In this document: positions 54,624-64,000 of the stretch, piece after piece
Numbering within the stretch: position 1 is the first letter of the stretch
How the letters are laid out: each line of letters opens with the position of its first letter
NCBI GenBank assembly: GCA_027475525.1
Contig: JAMWFC010000082.1
Location: forward strand, 310,001 to 374,000
Reading direction: 5' to 3'
DNA length: 64,000 nucleotides
Source of the DNA: Macrolepiota albuminosa
Lineage: Eukaryota; Basidiomycota; Agaricomycetes; Agaricales; Agaricaceae
Notes under the pieces: generated by a model
Seen by the model: the letters and a program-made list of their open reading frames with translations, nothing else
Databases searched by the model: none
Told to the model about the DNA's origin: nothing
Translations under genes and position numbers: made by a program

Positions 54624-55079
54624 TTATACCTTCAACATTAACAGCAGGGCTGTTCGGAACATGAGCCCAGTAAGTACATCAGATTGTGGATCTCCTGTGA
54701 TCGAGTCACCAAATTCGGCCTTGACAATCAAGCGTTCTTTGAGAGGTTCATCTCCACAGTATAAGCCGACCACTCTGCGGTATGCACCTCCCTCCGCCAC
54801 TGGAGCTCTCTCCAAGCTGATAGACATACAGAAACTTCCGTCGAATTTAGACTTTGCATCCCCATGGACTCGTGTTTGTATCTTCTCTTTGTAGGACATC
54901 TGATAGTTACCGTTAATCGCATTGAACAACTTCCTGAAAAGGCTTGAGAAGGCATATTTTCTCAATTTGTTGTCCTTGGTGAGCTTCTGTACAAAGGCGT
55001 TTGTATTAGTGAAGTGATCATCGCCCGAGATAGATGGGAAGTGTTTTATAACGACTGACCCTGCTGTATCCATCCCCAA
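54624..55079 (-). CDS. Hypothetical protein, 151 codons
   Basis: An open minus-strand segment without stops. It reads MDTAGSVVIKHFPSISGDDHF...LRKYAFSSLFRKLFNAINGNYQMSYKEKIQTRV...SISLERAPVAEGGAYRRVVGLYCGDEPLKERLIVKAEFGDSITG. Composition is that of an ordinary globular protein, with alternating strands in the second half. No family is recognised. The upstream frame contains a stop, so the start may be at the first Met shown or in an unrecognised exon. CpG content is normal compared with the decayed repeats nearby, suggesting a real or recently real gene. Confidence 0.5.
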   Translation of the reverse strand: MGMDTAGSVVIKHFPSISGDDHFTNTNAFVQKLTKDNKLRKYAFSSLFRKLFNAINGNYQMSYKEKIQTRVHGDAKSKFDGSFCMSISLERAPVAEGGAYRRVVGLYCGDEPLKERLIVKAEFGDSITGDPQSDVLTGLMFRTALLLMLKV

Positions 55080-56025
55080 CTTTGAGCAGTTTGATCGTCA
55101 TATTTGCATAGCGGTTGAGAGTTGACATTGCGGTACGTAAACTCAAAGGATATCGTGAAGCACTGAGAAGCGAAAAGGAATGTAGTGAGTCAATGATTGA
55201 TATCTCTTACTTTCATCTGGCTTCCTTAAATAATGCATAGTGTGGCGTCGCTAGAACGGCACAAGACAGAAAGTATTGTACTCTGATTCACTTTTGTTTT
55301 CTCGAATTGTTGTCCTCTTTTTCTCATTGACGAAGCAATAGTTTTCAGCGGAGTCCATCACAAAAGTACAACAAAAACGGTGTTGGTTGTTGTACTTTGA
55401 GCGAGAACGTTTCATACCAACTTATGTTGTGTCTCAGGCAAGGTTCAGACCACGCGCAAGTGCCGTGTTCTCTATGGTAACTTGCTTGTATGGGCCGTTG
55501 CTAGCACGGCGTGACCGAGATCTACCTGCCGAATTTGATCAAAACGTCGACGGGTAACTTGCTTGTATGGGCCGTTGCTAGCACGGCGTGACCGAGATCT
55601 ACCTGCCGAATTTGATCAAAACGTCGACGAGACCGAGGCCTACAGCATAGGGTGTTGAATACATGACGCGGCAGTGTCAATGTGACCACGTTAGTGTGAC
55701 TTGCCAGCGCGGCGCGACATGGTAGCGCAGAAGGGAGAAATACCGGCAACGTTTGTATAATATTCAATGTTCGAATCGTATATAACAGTATCCGTAATCA
55801 TAACATAAAAAAAAAAGAAAACAAAAAAAGGCATAAATGTTTCAAAAAAAAAAAAAAACATTCAGTTGTCAACAACGTCCCTGTATGCGTAGAACGTGTT
55901 GGCGTCAACACGACCGCCGTACAATAATAAGTACATCCCTGTACGACGCGGCTTCGTATTCGTGGCCTGTAAAGGGGTGTTATTAGACGAATTACGTCGA
56001 AAACTGGCAACTCACCTGTTCCTTG
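55080..56025. other. GC-moderate stretch, no gene seen
   Basis: Contains a 77-bp duplication (55476-55629) and poly-A runs near 55806-55858. CpG-rich around 55450-55720 (gcacggcgtgaccgagatc), unlike the AT-rich surroundings. No coding region is supported. Confidence 0.4.
55476..55629. repeat. 77-bp exact direct duplication
   Basis: ggtaacttgcttgtatggg begins at 55476 and again at 55553. Period 77. Confidence 0.85.
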
Positions 56026-57061
56026 CTACCATTTAGTTCCTTGACCCTCCATGTAACCCCTTTGATGCGCTCGAATGCTCGAATAACATACGCGTGCGCG
56101 TATCTGGTCATCTGTGAGTTTAACAGAGCCAAAAAAACGGGCAAAAACTACGTACTTGATGCCCTGAACCACACTGGTCCTTCTGCTTTCCTTTTTTCCG
56201 ATTTTATACGACGAATCGCCGTCGATAGGTCGGGAAACCGCGTAGGATGATTGTTCGGAACTCGACAAGCAAATCATGGACATTATAAGATGGGAATGGA
56301 TGTTCAAAGCAGCGCTCAGGTTGAGCAATGTCCAGGACACCGTGACGCGTCAAATACATGCGTGACAGTAGCATATACGCATAAGCGTGGCTCCTGCTGG
56401 CTTTAAACAGCCAACATTAACCCCCACGTCGTCTTTGGAGCGTCCGCACGCAGCTAGAGGCTTTGCTACTTGTCCTAAAATTGAAATAAAATAGTTCGAA
56501 GTACAATCAATAAGTCCGACGTACCAATTTATTACAAATACCTGCCTGCATCTCTCTTGTTAGCTTCAAACAAACATGTGCCCCTTCGTCGTCCTTGGAG
56601 CGTCCACACGCGGATGGAGGCTTTGCTGTACGTCCTAAAAAAAATACTAGTAATAATAATAATAAAATTGTTCGATCCACTACTGACCAGCCATTATGAC
56701 ACGTATTCGGCTGCTGCCTGGAGCTAATATAATGCAACGTTGTAAGACGAATCTTCACCAGTGAGAGTACGAACACCGACGGTATGGTTGGGATGATGCG
56801 AAGCAACGAACTATACAAGCTCTGGCATAGAGTCAGCATCAAGATAACGGTTCTGGCTATACCCAAGGCTTATGCGCGGACGAACAAAGGTACTGCCTGA
56901 GACGTGTAGAGTGTTTGGCAAGGGACTATCTGTTGGTAAAGGAAAGCAGACAGTCTTTTGCAGCCTTGGCTGCGTGTAGATTGGTTTATTGTCATATGTT
57001 GCCAACACCGAGTAGAAGCCAACTTGTGGAATGATTTTGGAGGGGCAACAAATAGAAGCAA
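56026..57061 (-). other. Possible exons of a hypothetical gene
   Basis: Minus-strand segment 56340-56026 reads VVQGIKYVVFARFFGSVKLTDDQIRARVCYSSIRAHQRGYMEGQGTKW, and its upstream part in other frames reads AYAYMLLSRMYLTRHGVLDIAQPERCFEHPFPSYNVHD. The text cgtcgtctttggagcgtccgcacgca...gctagaggctttgcta occurs twice (56429-56466, 56587-56628), an imperfect duplication of about 160 bp. Splice joins were not resolved and no family is recognised. Confidence 0.3.
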
Positions 57062-57453
57062 TGAAGTCGATGCCTTGATATATAGCAGAATAACGAAACA
57101 GAGCTTTCTGGTTTTGCCTGAATCAGGTTTGATGACACACTGTTGATTTGCATCGTAGTCCTAGAGACACGTATAGCCCTTCAACTATCTGCCGACTTTA
57201 CCCACATTTGGTTTTGGCTGTATGTGATCCACTCGTGTGGCTATATAAATTTTTTAGAACATATAGTCATGCGGTTGGGAGGAGACATACCTAGCACTTT
57301 GAATGCCAGCAGCGCATGCTTGAGCGACTCCATGAGAGCGGATGCTGACAACCAAACTGCTCAGGAGTTGCACGGAGATTGCCATATATCTAGCAGGTCA
57401 CGTTATATAAAATATTCCACTTCATTCTACTTTTGTTGTAATTGCTGGTTCCA

Positions 57454-57607
57454 GAAACATGCTCCATCAGAAAGCCTGCTTGCCTATTTAAGGCGCTTGC
57501 ACGTGTGATAAGTAAACAGGCCGTCCAACCGAAACATGCTCCATCAGAAAGCCTGCTTGCCTATTTAAGGCGCTTGCACATGTGATAAGTAAACAGGCCG
57601 TCCAACC
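57454..57607. repeat. 77-bp direct duplication with one mismatch
   Basis: gaaacatgctccatcag begins at 57454 and again at 57531. Period 77. The one difference (cacGtg/cacAtg) is the only mismatch noticed in any of the 77-bp pairs. Confidence 0.8.
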
Positions 57608-57616
57608 AAACGCTTA

Positions 57617-57735
57617 CATAATATTTATTATTTATTTATTTATTACTTTTATTACTTTTATTTATTTATTTATTTATTACGTTTTTATTTGTTTATTTAT
57701 TTATTTAATGCTTTTATTTATTTATTTATTTTAAC
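57617..57735. repeat. (TTTA)n microsatellite
   Basis: Runs of ttta/tttatttatta, interrupted by acgttttt and atgctttt. Confidence 0.9.
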
Positions 57736-57936
57736 GTGATTTTAAATATTCCTAATTTTAAATATGATGTATATACACGTACGTCGATAGATGAATACGC
57801 TTCGTATTTACTAGAATAAAATGTTAAAATACATTGCGCTGATACTACAATAAAACATATGAATTATCTGTGGAACTTATAAGGACCAGTAAGCGTTAAA
57901 ATTAAACCGACTTACATGAAAAAATACAGACGGAAT

Positions 57937-58524
57937 TTATATGTTCCGCTCATGTGAGGTCTGTAATGTGCCCGCACTAATAAAATTAGACGATGAAATA
58001 CCGGACAACTGAATACTCACGATTTCTCTCGAAGAGGCATTGAAAACGTGATGACGAGTTACGCTAGTCAGAACAATGTGCGTTACTGTTATGGCCTGAG
58101 CCGTCCAGCTGTACGATGCACCGGCATACGAATAAGTGTATGCTTCATCTAAGTGGCGCTCATCGTCGCTCGGGTATAAGTGAAAAGCCGCAACGAGACG
58201 ACTTTCTCGGTCGAATCCCTTTATCGTGAGATGTCGCGCGTTACGGTCTCTATGAGCATAAGCGCTGACGGTAATATATAAATTCGACGTCATAAAACTG
58301 CGTATAAATGCTAAAATGTCCAGAAAAACTCACCAGAACACTAGATCGGCAACGTTCACCCGCGTCAATACATCGAAGTACCGACTGGATACTGTAGATA
58401 AGGCAACGTCCGCCATTTCCCTCATCCGTCTGCCGCGCGATGATGTAGCGGAAGTGCGGGGGCGCCAACACTGAATACTAGCTATGGGGAGCGCGGACAT
58501 GATGTTATGTGAGTGGAATAACAA
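57937..58524 (-). CDS. Hypothetical gene family member B (paralogue of 49.8-51.0 kb)
   Basis: Minus-strand segment 58524-58330 reads IASIQCWRPRTSATSSRGRRMREMADVALSTVSSRYFDVLTRVNVADLVFW. After a short intron-like gap, 58293-57937 reads TSNLYITVSAYAHRDRNARHLTIKGFDRESRLVAAFHLYPSDDERHLDEAYTYSYAG...ITVTHIVLT. It shares with family member A the order WRP..S....MR......RY.DVL......VF, then HLT.K.FD...LVAAFH.......LDE..TYS.A, then I.V.HIV. Function unknown. Its CpG content is high, so it may be the better preserved copy. It may continue upstream to about 59061. Confidence 0.5.
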
Positions 58525-60124
58525 ATGTAAACGTATATGAAGATATATTGAGAGGACACATCGACATCGTACATTTGTCGTGTAAAGTAGTGAGTTTGCG
58601 CTAACTATATGTTTTAATGATAACTCAACATATTGGCTGGTTTATCAAATTAGTGTATTGTAGTTCATCCCATTGGTGTATGAGTAACACGTCGTATTTT
58701 CCGTGGAGGTTCGTGCAGAAACGTTTCGTTTTGACTCGCGGGAATCCATAGATCGAACAGACTGACGGTCTTTCTGTACTGTATTGCTTGATATACTTTT
58801 ACCCATCGGAGTGTTCTAGCCCAGAGCGAGTAATAAGTACCAAGTCAATATACAGCGACGGTATTCGTTTCCATCAGGTGTCTGTTGAGCAAGTACACGG
58901 CAACATAGAATGCTAGTACCAGTACAACCAAGCGGGGGTGGGAATGCATTTTCTAGAGCGTACAATAGCATTTCGTAAGAGGAAGCCAGATATAACATAG
59001 CCGGTATAAGAAACCACCGAAAGGAACCAACAGACTGAAAGCATAGAAAGGTGGAGAGCACATCAGGGGAGAAGAGGTGAAGGATTACGTACGTACTTTA
59101 ATATATAAAAAACAAAACAGTAATACATATCATCAAATAGACACGTAGCATAAGTCGTTTCAACATACCATAAATTCGTACCTTTTGTTTTTAAATAAAC
59201 AACTGTGTTTCTTACTTTTACAAGTAGAAACCGGGTTTGCTTGTTGGCTAGCCTTGCACGACAATGAGTCAATGTATATATGTGTGTTTGCTACGTAATA
59301 TCCGAACAGTCATTCAACTGAATCATTACATAATACAAAGTCACGTTTACGAATTCGTATTTAATTTTACTAGTCATTCCTTTTATAATTTAATAATCCT
59401 TTAAAATAATGACAAAATAAATAAACAAATATAATTAAACCAATTACTAGTCATTCCTTTTATAATTTAATAATCCTTTAAAATAATGACAAAATAAATA
59501 AACAAATATAATTAAACCAATCATCCCATCGAACGCTTACATAATATACCATCACATTAAAAATTTCAGGGTCGTGAAATTGGTCAAGTGAACATACGGT
59601 GGACATAACGTGCCCAAACTCATGATTACTAACTAATAAACCACGTTTAATACACGTGAATACATATTATATCAGCGTTCAGATGCACATCAGGAAAATA
59701 AATAAGTAATTAAATTAATAAAATATATAAGTAAATCGATCGTCCCACCGAACGCTTATATAACATGCACCTTTGTTCACTTAATAGGTATACCGAGGAT
59801 CATCTTTACGGACTACTTAGTCCTTATTTAGCTGTCGTAGATGAAAATAAATTATATTTTAGTTTAAATCAGATTAAATTGTATTCTCTACGGGCACGTT
59901 TAACATATATTATGTCAGCGTTTGGGTGTACGACCGGTTTGAAGATCATATGACCTCACAGCGGCCAAATTCACGTTAACTGTCCTGATTTTGCAAGGGG
60001 GTCGTTTGAACAATATCACTTCTAGCGTAGGTGGACGGCTTCGTAGTAATATAGTAATACGACCTATATCCTTAAATACACAGACTTGATTCAAACTAAA
60101 CAACTCCCCATCGGTAATATACGA
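58525..60124. other. AT-rich stretch, no gene firmly seen
   Basis: Minus-strand 59061-58816 (FRWFLIPAMLYLASSYEMLLYALENAFPPPL) could be an upstream exon of family member B: family member A has a hydrophobic IFLPKQRYLYASLPK there. The rest holds only short open segments and a 77-bp duplication (59369-59522). The words accgaacgcttat and catcgaacgcttacataat recur near 57607, 59530 and 59748, traces of an old dispersed repeat. Confidence 0.4.
59369..59522. repeat. 77-bp exact direct duplication
   Basis: actagtcattccttttataa begins at 59369 and again at 59446. Period 77. Confidence 0.85.
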
Positions 60125-60698
60125 TTACGCCACTCTGACGTATAACACTATTGTTGCTTTACTACCTCTGCAGACTTGTATATCCAATGTATCCAAGCTG
60201 CCTTCTTCGACAATCAACCTTCTACCAGTAATTAAACCGTCATGGAACCACACCCTCAAGGACGAATCCACGTATCGACAAGTAAAATGACTGTTTGCAA
60301 AATATATGATACCTTTTAGGATATATTGTCTGTCTCCCGACCCATAAACCGGCACGTCGACGTATCTATTAATCGCGATGTCGATCGACACCACATCAAA
60401 AGACAGTATCGGTGCCGTGTATACTGTTCTCATTATTCTAACTAATTCAGACGCGCATGTTCTGCACCGAGATTTGGTAAGAAATTCCATGTTCCTTAGG
60501 AAATGTTGTATTGACGGCTGTAAATTATCTAGTATGGCAATCTGACACGAATTCGACGTAACAGCTCTTCTGTTAACTGCATGACCGCATGGACAGTGCA
60601 TGTATGATGTGTATACATTTCGCTTGTATGTAAGCAACTCTTCGATCACAGCATGAACACTCGTTAGTTCACCATACAAAAAGTTTCTCGGATTGCGA
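60125..60698 (-). CDS. Ubiquitin-hydrolase-like (C19-type) C-terminal fragment
   Basis: An open minus-strand frame that runs into the N gap and ends at 60125. Two CxxC pairs (YMHCPCGH and SRCRTCASE) could form the zinc finger found in USP-type deubiquitinases. The C-terminal part YILKGIIYFANSHFTCRYVDSSLRVWFHDGL matches the USP histidine box: hydrophobic strand, His for the catalytic base, then W.HDG in place of the usual Trp plus Asp/Asn. The catalytic Cys box would lie in or beyond the gap. The family removes ubiquitin from proteins. Whether this copy is active or associated with a transposon cannot be told. The call rests on pattern only. Confidence 0.5.
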
Positions 60699-60798
60699 NN
60701 NNNNNNNNNNNNNNNNNNNNNNNNNNNNNNNNNNNNNNNNNNNNNNNNNNNNNNNNNNNNNNNNNNNNNNNNNNNNNNNNNNNNNNNNNNNNNNNNNN
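60699..60798. other. Assembly gap (100 N)
   Basis: Exactly 100 N, a conventional scaffold gap of unknown true length. Sequence on the two sides need not be adjacent in the genome. Confidence 0.99.
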
Positions 60799-60847
60799 CG
60801 AAAGGGTAGATAAGAAAAACATTTTGACCATCCATCCTTCTTTGACT

Positions 60848-62985
60848 ATGTTGCGCCACTCTACCCCTAACCGTTTGCCTACACCACCCCCGCCTGGTGA
60901 TAACTCAACTGCTTCATGGCTACGCTACGAGGAGCACCGAGAAATATACAAGCGCCGTCTAGACGAGCAGCGGATAGCAGCCCTTTTCCAGCAACGTAAG
61001 TAGTTTTCCGGCATGTCTGCATACTCACCAGGCACGCCCTCCTCCCCCCCAGAGATGGCAGGCCGGTCCATGGGATCAAGTTCATCGACACTAACATCCG
61101 ACCCATTGGCACCAGAGAGGAGCACGCAGACAACCGGTCCGAGCAGCTCAGTCCAATCAGCACCTGCTGCGAGCTCGTCGACGTGTACTGAACAGCCTGT
61201 TCTCAGGCCCGGTCCGGTACGGCGAGTCCCAGCAACGAAGCAGATCCCTCAAGCCGATGTGACACCGGAGCAATTTGCCGCGGCCCAAAACCGGCACCGT
61301 GGCCCTCCCACCCTCAAGTGGTGTCAGAACAAGAGTCCTGTGAGTGTTCTCCTGGCCCGGTCACGCGTCCTAACCATCACCAGTGCTCGTTATGCTCACG
61401 TCGAGGTGAACCATGCGAATTCGAGGCACCAGTGGCAAAATCTCGCAGGGATAATTCCGTGTGTGTTTCCTGTCGAGCCTGGCACGAGCGATGCTCCGTG
61501 GCTCAGGCATGGAAGGCATCTTGCATGAGCAAAGAACAGGGGTGGGACATGACCTGGGTGCTGAGCCAGTTGGCTAGTGCATCCAGATCGAGGGCTGAGG
61601 AGTTGGGTGGGGCACAGGCTGGGAGTTCATCGAGAGGAAGGAAGGCGAAGGCGTCGACTACACAGCAGGATAAGGGGAAGTGCAGAGCTTCACCTGCGTT
61701 GACGGAGGAAGCGCTGACGGCTCGGCATGATAAAGGAAAGCGCAGAGCATCGCCGGAGCCATACTTTGGGGAGGCAAGGAATTCGGGTTCAATATTATTT
61801 AATCGCGCGCGCGAATACGCGAGTACAAAGTCATCGAGTGCAGGTAATGTGCCCAGGTCAAAGGGCAAGGAGTCAAGTGGATCGCGGCTTGAGGGTTCAT
61901 TGAAGGATGTGGGGTCAGTTGAGGCGCAGACTGAGGGTTCGTCGCAAGGAGGAAGGGTGGAAGCGTCGTCTCCGCAACAGGACAAAGGGAAGTGCCGAGC
62001 TTCGACCGAGTCGGTGGAGATAATAGGGTACAAGCGTGCGCGGAGGTCCCCAAGCTTGGACATGTCAGATATCCGTGAAATCCCCCCGATACCTGCCCAA
62101 TCGTCTATTGATGAGGAAATGCGCCAGCAGTTGCAAGAGGCCATGGCAAATGGGTACCGGGTAACATTACAGCTGCACCACATGCGAGAGGATCTTCAGC
62201 GGGAACGACGCGCTCAGGAGGCCATGCGGGAAGAGAGGAATGCGGCTATTCGTGACAGGGACAGAGCATTTGGAGACAGGGATGCCGCTTTAGTGGCACG
62301 CGTGGCTATCGAAGACGAGTTGGCTGGGTTGCGAGCGCGAGTAGAGAATATCGAGAATCGAGGGTCGGACAATGCGGCACCCGGGGCGTCGGAGATAGAG
62401 GAGGTACAACAGGCGATACAGCGAGTGGAGGCGGCACAGCCACGGATTTTAAGGAGGAGGAACTGGCTGTTGAACGCGTTGGCATCGTCCCATGAAGATG
62501 TTATGCGTAAGTGACCCTATGTCCCATACCATATACCTGATACATCTTCACGCCCAGGAATGGTGCACGAGTACCGACTGTTATTGGACGGTAGTTCCTC
62601 GGCGTTCGCCCTCATCCAGCAAGGGCTGCCCCAGCAGATCCCACCAGAGATTACGCAAGGAATCGATCAGTTGGGAGGTCTGTTAGCAGCGCACCAATGC
62701 AGGAATGCAGTGACACCGGGAACTTGGATGGAAGTGGCAGCGGACGCTGGCCAGCCCATGCCAACACAGAATGAAATAGTTGCGATGTTGGTATCGACTT
62801 TAGAAGAAGAAATGACAACAGCGGAGGTGGGTGAAGCCGCAGTGATGGCAGCAATGACGGGAAGAGGGGCAGTGGCAACAGCGGAGATGGTTGAAGCGGC
62901 AATGGTCGAAGTGGAAGCAGCAGCGACGACAACCGTGGGAGAGACGGAGGAGGAAGATGAGGTTGGGAGGAGGCCCCTGTCGTAA
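60848..62985 (+). CDS. Intact four-exon gene with six-cysteine zinc-cluster-like motif
   Basis: Exons 60848-60995, 61032-61339, 61384-62506 and 62558-62985 join in frame to 668 codons plus stop without any interruption. Introns (36, 44, 51 nt) have donors gtaagt, gtgagt and gtaagt, and AG acceptors. Reading through intron 1 hits TAG, so splicing is needed; alternatively translation starts at 61013. Exon 1: Pro-rich, then SWLRYEEHREIYKRRLDEQRIAALFQQ helix. Exon 3 opens with CSLCSRRGEPC...CVSCRAWHERC (CX2CX6CX15CX2CX6C), then Ser/Lys-rich sequence with DKGK.RASPE repeats, and a coiled coil (REDLQRERRAQEAMREERNAA). Exon 4 is Ala/Glu/Thr-rich. The motif resembles fungal Zn2Cys6 clusters, so DNA binding is possible. 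Function unknown. Confidence 0.75.
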
Positions 62986-63284
62986 TTTCTTGCTCGCAAC
63001 CCTAAATATTGTACATTGTATATGTCGTACTGTATATGGTATATGGTTGAACGTTGTATATAGTGTACTACAGATGTAGATAGTGTACTATATATGTAGA
63101 TAGTGTACTACATTGGACTAACGGGCTATACATCAGGACGGTGTGACACCGACAATGTTTCATTGCGGACGTTGTAAGTGATCGGATGACTTGGACATGC
63201 TAATAATCAATTGTATTTAACAAGCCTACGGTATCACAATCAGAAAATTGAAGTATTAAACAGTGTAGGGGAATAACAAATCAT

Positions 63285-63438
63285 GATACTATGATACCGA
63301 TTAAGGTGTTTTGGTAATCCTTTTACCTACTGGCAATAAAGCTCAGTTAGCTGAACGTTGAGATACTATGATACCGATTAAGGTGTTTTGGTAATCCTTT
63401 TACCTACTGGCAATAAAGCTCAGTTAGCTGAACGTTGA
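63285..63438. repeat. 77-bp exact direct duplication
   Basis: gatactatgataccgatt begins at 63285 and again at 63362. Period 77. The left repeat copy (49114-49190) has only one unit, which shows the duplication is not ancestral. Confidence 0.88.
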
Positions 63439-63487
63439 CAATCCAGGTTGGCATAAAGACATCATATACGAAAATATGAACGGCTGA

Positions 63488-63641
63488 CTAGTAGTAAGCA
63501 CTAATGGCACCCAATTGTGTTTTCTTACCTAGGGAGGAGGACGTCGAAGTGAAAGTTCCCTACACTAGTAGTAAGCACTAATGGCACCCAATTGTGTTTT
63601 CTTACCTAGGGAGGAGGACGTCGAAGTGAAAGTTCCCTACG
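63488..63641. repeat. 77-bp exact direct duplication
   Basis: ctagtagtaagcactaatgg begins at 63488 and again at 63565. Period 77. The left repeat copy (49243 on) has one unit. Confidence 0.88.
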
Positions 63642-63747
63642 GAACCCAGTCTCACTTGCACCTCCTCTCCTAGGCTAGCTCACGTGATTGTCGCGATTCA
63701 TCAGGCCCTTACATTGGTCTTCTGAAAACTGGTGGTTTAACGTCAAT

Positions 63748-63835
63748 AAAAAAAAAATAAAATAAAATAAAATAAAAAATATATAAAAATAAAAAATAAT
63801 AATAATAATAATAATAAAATTAAAAAAAAAAAAAA
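63748..63835. repeat. A-rich simple sequence with (AAT)n and (AAAAT)n
   Basis: aaaataaaataaaataaaa then (aataat)n and a terminal poly-A, absent from the left repeat copy except for a short aaaaaaaaagtaaaaag at 49284-49300. Confidence 0.9.
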
Positions 63836-64000
63836 TGTGAAAAGGTAAACTGTTATGCCATTTCCAATGTATCAATTTCCGATAGAAAAAAGTCTTCAGA
63901 CAGAGGAAATTTGCCGGTTTCTATTGTAAAACCTAGCTATAAAACAGGCAACAGTTTTCTTTGCCCTTTTTTTGATAAGAAACAAATTATGGCCTCAGTA

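Larger units (their letters stand above)
57062..57936. other. No gene seen; simple repeats
   Basis: Open segment 57143-57508 is cut by the 77-bp duplication at 57454-57607 and has no support. A (TTTA)n-type microsatellite runs from about 57617 to 57735. Confidence 0.45.
60842..64000 (+). repeat. Right copy of the dispersed repeat
   Basis: Starts about 50 bp after the gap and runs past the window end, following 46736-49500. It has an added block at about 63500-63835: two 77-bp duplications nearby, a ctagggaggaggacgtcgaag segment, and A-rich simple sequence. Its CpGs are mostly intact, so it is the younger or unmethylated copy. Confidence 0.85.
62986..64000. other. 3' flank of the repeat, no gene
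   Basis: Matches 48847-49500. Contains tandem gatgtagatagtgtacta words (63073-63110), two 77-bp duplications and an A-rich/(AAT)n tract. Confidence 0.55.

Noticed and set aside
60699..60798. Coding continuity across the N run
   Set aside because: Exactly 100 N is a placeholder; any frame through it is meaningless.
414..63641. Interpreting the 77-bp duplications as a new transposition or repair footprint
   Set aside because: The constant length in unrelated sequence, near-perfect identity in otherwise decayed elements, and absence of the second unit in the left repeat copy at 49.1 kb fit assembly overlap much better.

Overview
The window looks like transposon-rich accessory DNA from a filamentous basidiomycete, most likely an agaricomycete mushroom-type fungus. 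Three things point there: short GT-AG introns (36-116 nt), Ty3/gypsy and Ty1/copia polyproteins of fungal type including a chromodomain integrase, and widespread C-to-T decay at CpG sites inside repeats. No bacterial operons, rRNA, tRNA or CRISPR arrays were seen. The species cannot be named from this sequence.

Layout. 1-11896: Ty3/gypsy element gypsy-1 (+), cut by the left window edge, with gag, protease, RT/RNase H (a 1218-bp stretch is tandemly duplicated), integrase with chromodomain, and a third ORF after pol. 11897-about 18040: a relative, gypsy-2 (-), lying tail to tail with gypsy-1; it has a short 3' LTR, the same third ORF and an almost open pol, but has lost gag and its 5' LTR. About 18040-19366: a fragment of a Ty1/copia integrase (copia-2, -). 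19367-26017 and 43330-46735: older non-LTR DNA with decayed, intron-containing hypothetical genes. Between these lies a full-length copia element (copia-1, -, 26018-43329) with 250-bp LTRs and a perfect ATAAT target duplication. Inside its RT gene sits a full-length Ty3/gypsy element (gypsy-3, +, 27590-39987) with 935-bp LTRs. 46742-49500 and 60848-64000: two copies of a mobile or segmental repeat carrying a four-exon gene with a six-cysteine cluster; the right copy is open, the left copy is dead. 49500-60700: AT-rich DNA with fragments of a duplicated hypothetical gene family, a minisatellite, a tyrosine recombinase remnant, a ubiquitin-hydrolase-like C-terminus, and a 100-N gap.

Main results. 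(1) gypsy-3 carries, antisense between pol and its 3' LTR, a gene that can be assembled from seven exons, all joined in phase 0, giving about 400 residues with a six-cysteine zinc-cluster-like motif. Antisense orientation would explain how introns survive retrotransposition. (2) gypsy-1 and gypsy-2 share a collinear sense ORF of about 900 residues downstream of pol, of unknown function. (3) Fifteen two-copy direct duplications, in unrelated sequence, all have a period of exactly 77 bp. This is best read as de Bruijn graph contig overlaps (k = 77) left untrimmed by the assembly. Several apparent frameshifts, including the one in the gypsy-2 chromodomain, are probably caused by them. Most other stop codons fit CpG deamination (CGA to TGA, CAG to TAG, TGG to TGA).
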